A program made the translations under genes and the position numbers. 24,508 nt of DNA from a virus, in IMG/VR virus record IMGVR_UViG_3300034272_000735, positions 1-24,508 of that record; one strand, given 5' to 3'. Below the pieces are notes generated by a model. That model did not search any database. It was not told the DNA's origin and saw nothing but the letters and a program-made list of their open reading frames with translations. Of this stretch, positions 21,257-24,508 are shown one piece after another. Positions within the stretch are counted from its first letter, which is position 1. Each line of letters begins with the position of its first letter.

Positions 21257-22417
21257 ATGAGTCCAAAACAAACAAACAAAGCGCAACGACACGCTATGCA
21301 GACCAAAGATCATCCGGAAACCATTTCGACGCAAGCATTTCTGCTGCGTCCCTACCAGCAACGAGCGGTCGAGTGGGCCAAGTCTGGAGCTGATGGACTC
21401 ATCATCGCACCCGCGGGGAGCGGCAAGACCCTCATCGCTTCCTCGATCCTAAAGCATTTCTCCCAATTTCCGACATGGACATTTGGATGGCTCGCCCCCA
21501 CCCGAGAGACATGTCAGCAGGCGGTTGCTTCGCTTCATGCGATGGGCGTCAATACCTCCCGCGTTGAGGTCCGTTGCCCCCATGAATCAGTCGATTTCTC
21601 CAGGAAGAACCTGATCATCGTGGACGAGGCGAAGCACAGTCCCGCTGCCACTTGGCTCAAGATTATCGAGTCATGCAGCGGCCTGCGATTTGGATTCGAT
21701 GCGACCCCTTGGTCCGATGATCCAGAGCGTAATGAGATCCTTCGCAAGCTCTTCCGCGATACCCAGTTCGAAATCCGCCGGGATGAACTGGCCGGTGTGT
21801 TGGCTCATGCAACCGTGCACATGAGTTCCGCCACCGACCTGCATATCCAGGCGAAGATCGATGACCACATCGAAAGATTGTTCGCAGAACGCAAGCGGTA
21901 TATGAGGATCAGCCAGCCAGAACTCCGTGCCATGTGCGCTTGGGAGGCTCTCACAGAGATCGGTATCTGCGGTAACCAGACACGCAACGCTACCGCAATC
22001 ATGTTGGCCAACTGCCACTCTACAACCGGACCCACCCTCGTTTTGGTTCCCCGTGTCACACTCGGAGAAATGTACGCCAGCAAGATCGAAGGATCGGTAC
22101 TGGTTCACTCCAAGATGCCCAAGAAGTCTCGGAAGTACGTCATGGATGAGTTCCTCAAAGGCCACATCAAAACCATGATCGCCACATCACTGGCCGACGA
22201 GGGGTTGGATCTGCCTAACGTCGAGACACTGGTCATGGTGTCCGGTGGGCGGAGCGCCCAGAAGACTATCCAGCGGGCCAGCCGTGCGCTGCGTAGGACT
22301 GAGACCAAGACTGATGCTCGTATCTACGACTTCTTGGACAACTTCCACCCCATGGCGATCGCGCACGCCAAGAAGCGCATCAAGTGCTACAAGGAACTCG
22401 GATGCCACTTCGCATGA
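21257..22417 (+). CDS. Superfamily 2 DNA/RNA helicase (DEAD/DEAH-like)
   Basis: The 386-residue protein from ATG at 21257 is an ATP-driven helicase of the SF2 type. Motifs in order: Q-like LRPYQQRAV (30-38), Walker A APAGSGKT (51-58), motif Ia LAPTRET (79-85), Walker B IIVDEAKH (120-127), motif III-like FDATPWSDD (147-155), motif V IATSLADEGLDLP (308-320) and motif VI QRASRALRR (339-347). All expected catalytic residues are present, including the arginine fingers of motif VI. Two RecA domains are separated by a helical insert at about residues 195-255. It resembles the small phage helicases that act in replication or recombination (T5 D10 and UvsW types). An in-frame GTG at 21236 lies in the loop of a hairpin and is unlikely to be used. 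Confidence 0.88.
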   Translation: MSPKQTNKAQRHAMQTKDHPETISTQAFLLRPYQQRAVEWAKSGADGLIIAPAGSGKTLIASSILKHFSQFPTWTFGWLAPTRETCQQAVASLHAMGVNTSRVEVRCPHESVDFSRKNLIIVDEAKHSPAATWLKIIESCSGLRFGFDATPWSDDPERNEILRKLFRDTQFEIRRDELAGVLAHATVHMSSATDLHIQAKIDDHIERLFAERKRYMRISQPELRAMCAWEALTEIGICGNQTRNATAIMLANCHSTTGPTLVLVPRVTLGEMYASKIEGSVLVHSKMPKKSRKYVMDEFLKGHIKTMIATSLADEGLDLPNVETLVMVSGGRSAQKTIQRASRALRRTETKTDARIYDFLDNFHPMAIAHAKKRIKCYKELGCHFA

Positions 22418-22551
22418 GCACCGCACTCACCATCGTCTCCATGGCCGTGCTGATGCCCCTCTGCGTGATCGCAGGCATCTACGTAGGCCACACTCTCACC
22501 ATCAAGTCCCAACAAACAACCAATGAGCAATCGAATCGTAATCGCATGTGA
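22414..22551 (+). CDS. 45-residue single-helix membrane peptide
   Basis: A short gene set by the ATGA overlap with the helicase stop (22414-22417). The product is MSTALTIVSMAVLMPLCVIA followed by GIYVGHTLTIKSQQTTNEQS and a basic end. Residues about 5-25 form one clear membrane helix with a short outside N-terminus and a polar, basic tail. The last 29 bases overlap the start of the resolvase gene in another frame, and no ribosome site is seen. The size and shape recall tiny phage membrane proteins, but nothing assigns a function. The start overlap and the coherent hydrophobic helix favour a real gene. Confidence 0.5.
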   Translation: MSTALTIVSMAVLMPLCVIAGIYVGHTLTIKSQQTTNEQSNRNRM

Positions 22552-22981
22552 CCCCGGCGTGAACGGCGGGTTCGCAATCCACACCAAGGACGGGATCCTC
22601 CTGTTCGCAATGCCCGAATCCTTACCGGATATGGCGCAACTACTAAGCGGATTCAAATTAGCAGATAGCCATCTCTGGATTGAGAAGGTCCCCAAGTTCG
22701 TGTCAAAGCTGACTCCTGCTGCTTCGGTCGCCACCCTGCACGAGAACTACGGCATCATCCAAGGATTGGCCTACTCCATTGGCTACGCCCTCCACCGCGT
22801 GGAACCCAAGGTATGGCAAGACCCTCTTGGACTGGGTGGTAAACGCTCCTGCGCCAACTCCGCGGAGTGGAAGCGCAAGCTCAAGGCCAAGGCCCAGGAA
22901 CTGTATCCGCACCTCGATGTCACGCTTAAGAACTGTGACGCCCTACTGGTCCTCCACTACGCCCAGGGAGGTGGTCGATGA
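22523..22981 (+). CDS. RuvC-like Holliday-junction resolvase
   Basis: The 152-residue protein probably cuts four-way and branched DNA before packaging. The RNase H-like fold is shown by the first strand IVIACDPGVNGGFAI with Asp10, the acidic strand HLWIEKVP with Glu54, the helix region TPAASVATLHENYGIIQGLA, the VEPKVWQ strand (93-99) and the last helix KNCDALLVLHYA with Asp139. These are the acidic residues expected for two-metal catalysis. The end (EWKRKLKAKAQELYPHLDVT) is typical of phage RuvC-like proteins. The length is slightly below that of E. coli RuvC. The start has no Shine-Dalgarno site and follows a 15-base A/C-only stretch. It overlaps the next gene by ATGA (22978-22981). Confidence 0.82.
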   Translation: MSNRIVIACDPGVNGGFAIHTKDGILLFAMPESLPDMAQLLSGFKLADSHLWIEKVPKFVSKLTPAASVATLHENYGIIQGLAYSIGYALHRVEPKVWQDPLGLGGKRSCANSAEWKRKLKAKAQELYPHLDVTLKNCDALLVLHYAQGGGR

Positions 22982-23142
22982 GCGAGCAGGTCAAACGAAT
23001 GATCAACGATGGTACCGGGGTGTACCAGATGAGCAGGAGCCAAGCCGGTGAAACCTATCGTGCAGCGAAGAAACTTAAAAGATATGAAGTCAGCTACTGG
23101 AACAGGAACAAAAAGAACAAACAAACCCAAACGAAACCGTGA
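22978..23142 (+). CDS. 54-residue basic protein, possible DNA-binding peptide
   Basis: The product reads MSEQVKRMINDGTGVYQMSR, then SQAGETYRAAKKLKRYEVSY and an Asn/Lys-rich basic tail. The start is supported by an ATGA overlap with the resolvase stop and a strong GGAGGTG site (22967-22973) four bases before it. The middle part (YQMSRSQAGETYRAAKKLKR) looks like a short helix-turn-helix. The last 59 bases overlap, in another frame, the following gene if that starts at 23084. No family is recognised. A small nucleic-acid-binding accessory protein is possible. Confidence 0.5.
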   Translation: MSEQVKRMINDGTGVYQMSRSQAGETYRAAKKLKRYEVSYWNRNKKNKQTQTKP

Positions 23143-23278
23143 GCTTGTTAAACACGTTTTGGTGTCACCAGATGTGCATGCTGAGTTAAAGGCATACGCA
23201 ATCAAAAATGGATATAGAACTCAGGGACTAGCAGATGAAGCAATTGTAGAATATCTAAAGAGACAGGAGGCGAAATGA
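23084..23278 (+). CDS. Ribbon-helix-helix-like small DNA-binding protein
   Basis: The protein has 64 residues from ATG at 23084; a GTG at 23048 would add 12 residues and lies deeper inside the upstream gene. After a basic, disordered start (TGTGTKRTNKPKRNRELVKH) comes VLVSPDVHAELKAYAIKNGY, then a second helix LADEAIVEYLKRQ. A short strand followed by two helices is the Arc/CopG/MetJ ribbon-helix-helix arrangement, found in small phage repressors and antitoxins. The second half is noticeably richer in A and T than nearby genes, a possible sign of a different origin. It overlaps the next gene by ATGA with a strong AGGAGG site. Confidence 0.6.
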   Translation: MKSATGTGTKRTNKPKRNRELVKHVLVSPDVHAELKAYAIKNGYRTQGLADEAIVEYLKRQEAK

Positions 23279-23472
23279 GCGAACAAAACAAATCAGAGAC
23301 GGTACGACTAACATTCAAAGGACTGCTGTCCATTTACCTGCCGGACGAGAAGGTGGCGGAAGTTTACAACGCCACCGAACTGTCCTGCCGCAGGAACAAT
23401 TGGGGAATCGCAATCGACGAGAGCAACCGATTGGACTTTGTTCCGATGGTGAAGGTGGAGGAATCGAAATGA
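23275..23472 (+). CDS. 65-residue protein of unknown function
   Basis: Starts at an ATGA overlap, with AGGAGG at 23265-23270, four bases upstream, so initiation is well supported. The product (MSEQNKSETVRLTFKGLLSI, then YLPDEKVAEVYNATELSCRR) has one cysteine and a beta-prone start. It ends LDFVPMVKVEESK. No motif or family is recognised and there is no membrane helix. It belongs to a run of small genes joined by 4-base overlaps and is most likely an accessory early protein. Confidence 0.6.
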   Translation: MSEQNKSETVRLTFKGLLSIYLPDEKVAEVYNATELSCRRNNWGIAIDESNRLDFVPMVKVEESK

Positions 23473-23750
23473 GCAACCAACCAATCAACGCCGGAGGACC
23501 GGCGTTTCCACATACAACGCAATGGGACGGAATTACTCCAGCAATCAATTACCATGGTATTTCAATGCGCGACTACTTCGCAGCGGCGGCGCTAAACGGT
23601 TCGCTGGCAAGCCAATGTAAAGACAGTCATTGGGTTTTCTCGAACATTCCAGATGATTTTGAAAATGACACCGGAGCGTTATCTGGAATTGCTAAGTTAT
23701 CATACGATCTAGCCGACGCAATGCTCAAAGCGAGGGCGGAGGCAAAATGA
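23469..23750 (+). CDS. Small phage protein of the GGPAFP / SMRDYFAA type
   Basis: The protein has 93 residues starting MSNQPINAGGPAFPHTTQWD. Its features are the AFP motif near the N-terminus, a GISMRDYFAAAALNGSLAS segment in the middle and a final helix LSYDLADAMLKARAEAK. This combination (GGxAFP...G[MI]SxRDYFA...YxxADAMLxAR) is one I recall from many phage genomes, always annotated as hypothetical. The function is unknown. The start is set by the ATGA overlap with the previous stop and a GGAG site eight bases upstream; an upstream ATG at 23400 adds unrelated residues and is rejected. Confidence 0.7.
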   Translation: MSNQPINAGGPAFPHTTQWDGITPAINYHGISMRDYFAAAALNGSLASQCKDSHWVFSNIPDDFENDTGALSGIAKLSYDLADAMLKARAEAK

Positions 23751-24187
23751 GCGACACCCCGATATCAGATTCAACACCGCACAACGTAGCCGAGTTGGGG
23801 CTGCTGTGCAGGAGGATCGAACGCGAACTCACCGCAGCCAATACAATCATCCGGCAGCAGCAATTGCTGGATGAAGCAAACCTGCGGCTTCAAGAGCGCA
23901 TCAAGCGGCTGGAGGAATGGAAGGAGTCGGCATTGGAGGTTGAACGCGAATGGGACGCCAACGCCATCGCAACACTGCTCGGAGCAAAACTCGGAGAGTC
24001 TCAGCGCAAAGTGATTCAGCGCGAAGTGCCTCTACTTTTAGAACGCATCAAGCGGCTGGAGGCAGCGGGGGATGCGATGCTGAACGCATGGTTGATGCCC
24101 GAAGACTCAATGGAGTATTGCGACTGGGTTGCGTTGAGCGCAGACGCAAAAGCAATGTGGTACAAAGCCAAGGAGGCCAAGCCGTGA
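23747..24187 (+). CDS. Coiled-coil phage protein with duplicated ERIKRLE segment
   Basis: The 146-residue protein is almost all helix. The N-terminus (MSDTPISDSTPHNVAELGLL) is followed by a coiled coil (residues about 20-70). The heptad segment ERIKRLE occurs twice, at about 50-56 and 99-105, encoded by a 19-base identical stretch (CGCATCAAGCGGCTGGAGG at 23897-23915 and 24044-24062). A C-terminal part has W residues and DAMLNAWLMPEDSMEYCDW. Phage proteins of this form (Thr-Pro-rich start, then a heptad helix) are common and uncharacterised. The start has a GGAGG site four bases upstream and an ATGA overlap with the previous gene. Confidence 0.68.
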   Translation: MSDTPISDSTPHNVAELGLLCRRIERELTAANTIIRQQQLLDEANLRLQERIKRLEEWKESALEVEREWDANAIATLLGAKLGESQRKVIQREVPLLLERIKRLEAAGDAMLNAWLMPEDSMEYCDWVALSADAKAMWYKAKEAKP

Positions 24188-24369
24188 GCATTGAAGAACA
24201 CCTTCGGTACATGGCGGAAGACCCTTTCGGGCCGGCCGACAAAAACTCACTACGCAAATTTGCCGTAGAAGTCCGCAAGCTGGAGGATCGGGTGAAACAA
24301 CTGGAGCAGGAGAACGACGCATTGCGAGCAGATCTGCTGCTGTGGGAAGAGAAGGAGGTGAAGTTGTGA
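24184..24369 (+). CDS. 61-residue leucine-zipper-like small protein
   Basis: Starts with GTG in a GTGA overlap (24184-24187), supported by AAGGAGG at 24170-24176. The product is MSIEEHLRYMAEDPFGPADK, then SLRKFAVEVRKLEDRVKQLE and QENDALRADLLLWEEKEVKL. Residues about 30-55 have Leu/Val at heptad spacing with an internal Asn, the look of a dimeric zipper. It may pair with the preceding coiled-coil protein, which is made from the same mRNA. No specific family is recognised. An in-frame ATG at 23950 exists but lies inside the upstream gene and is rejected. Confidence 0.62.
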   Translation: MSIEEHLRYMAEDPFGPADKNSLRKFAVEVRKLEDRVKQLEQENDALRADLLLWEEKEVKL

Positions 24370-24508
24370 ATCCATTCAAATGGTATCGCAACTGGCGCAT
24401 CCGTCGCACTGAGGAGCGCATCGCTTTTCTTGAAAAGTACTGCGACTCATTCCACGACGAGCATGGATCGGTCAGATACGACATCGCTTATCATCACGAC
24501 CTGTTTGA
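24366..24508 (+). CDS. Unknown small protein, 3' end cut off by the window
   Basis: GTG start within a GTGA overlap, with a near-perfect AAGGAGGTG site (24352-24360) five bases upstream. Forty-seven complete codons are visible, beginning MNPFKWYRNWRIRRTEERIA. A basic, aromatic start leads into a helix (RTEERIAFLEKYCDSFHDEH) and then an acidic/His-rich part. The reading frame is open at the right edge. No family can be assigned from the visible part. Confidence 0.65.
   Translation, partial: MNPFKWYRNWRIRRTEERIAFLEKYCDSFHDEHGSVRYDIAYHHDLF

Noticed and set aside
23487-23506. 8-bp hairpin with tetraloop just inside the 93-residue gene
   Set aside because: It lies in codons for the conserved NAGGPAF segment, so protein constraint and codon choice can explain it. 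No T-run follows.
1-24508. Search for integrase, attachment sites, tRNA genes, insertion sequences and CRISPR arrays
   Set aside because: None seen. The excisionase-like protein alone is not evidence for a temperate phage.

Overview
This window is one continuous stretch of a tailed-bacteriophage genome. Every credible gene lies on the + strand. Genes are packed tightly, often with ATGA, GTGA or TAATG stop/start overlaps, and no gap exceeds about 130 bases. There is no integrase, rRNA, tRNA, insertion sequence or CRISPR array. The capsid protein resembles the N4 gp56-type major capsid family. The tail and internal-protein genes follow the order seen in T7-type podoviruses, so I read this as a podovirus-like phage with a mosaic virion module. 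The host cannot be fixed from the sequence. Terminase, portal, DNA polymerase and RNA polymerase genes are not in view; the first and last genes are cut by the window edges.

Layout. (1) Positions 3-2927: head genes. These are the end of a coiled-coil scaffold-like protein, the major capsid protein, a strong hairpin terminator, then four small proteins of unknown role. (2) Positions 2934-6912: host-recognition and lysis-like genes. A tail fibre with a C-terminal S74 self-cleaving chaperone is followed by a small fibre-neighbour protein and a cluster of very small membrane, amphipathic and lipoprotein genes that look like holin/spanin components without an endolysin. A second fibre with 23-24 residue repeats and a jelly-roll-like tip closes the block. 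(3) Positions 6909-18991: tail and ejection cassette. It runs adaptor, nozzle, GNAT-like protein of T7 gp13 size, two or three internal proteins, then a 1726-residue multidomain protein. That protein carries a glycine-zipper segment, an HExxH metallopeptidase-like motif and a polyvalent-protein-like domain lying in an AT-rich segment. (4) Positions 19011-22981: DNA recombination module. It holds an excisionase/MerR-type HTH protein behind a tandem-repeat plus hairpin element, a RecT-like annealing protein, a RecE/PDDEXK-like nuclease, a probable DUF669-type protein, an SF2 helicase with a hairpin over its start region, a one-helix membrane peptide and a RuvC-like resolvase. (5) Positions 22978-24508: a string of small accessory genes, including a ribbon-helix-helix-like protein and coiled-coil proteins, with strong Shine-Dalgarno sites.

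How the parts work together. Region 1 builds the head. The fibres of region 2 recognise the host. The adaptor and nozzle complete a short tail, and the large internal proteins are probably ejected to carry DNA across the envelope. The recombination module probably processes and repairs replicating phage DNA, with the RuvC-like nuclease resolving branches. The most unusual points are the architecture and composition break in the giant ejection protein, the two hairpins that occlude starts at the beginning of recombination genes, and A/C-rich leaders replacing Shine-Dalgarno sites before several genes. Assignments come from recognised sequence motifs and gene order; no database search was possible.
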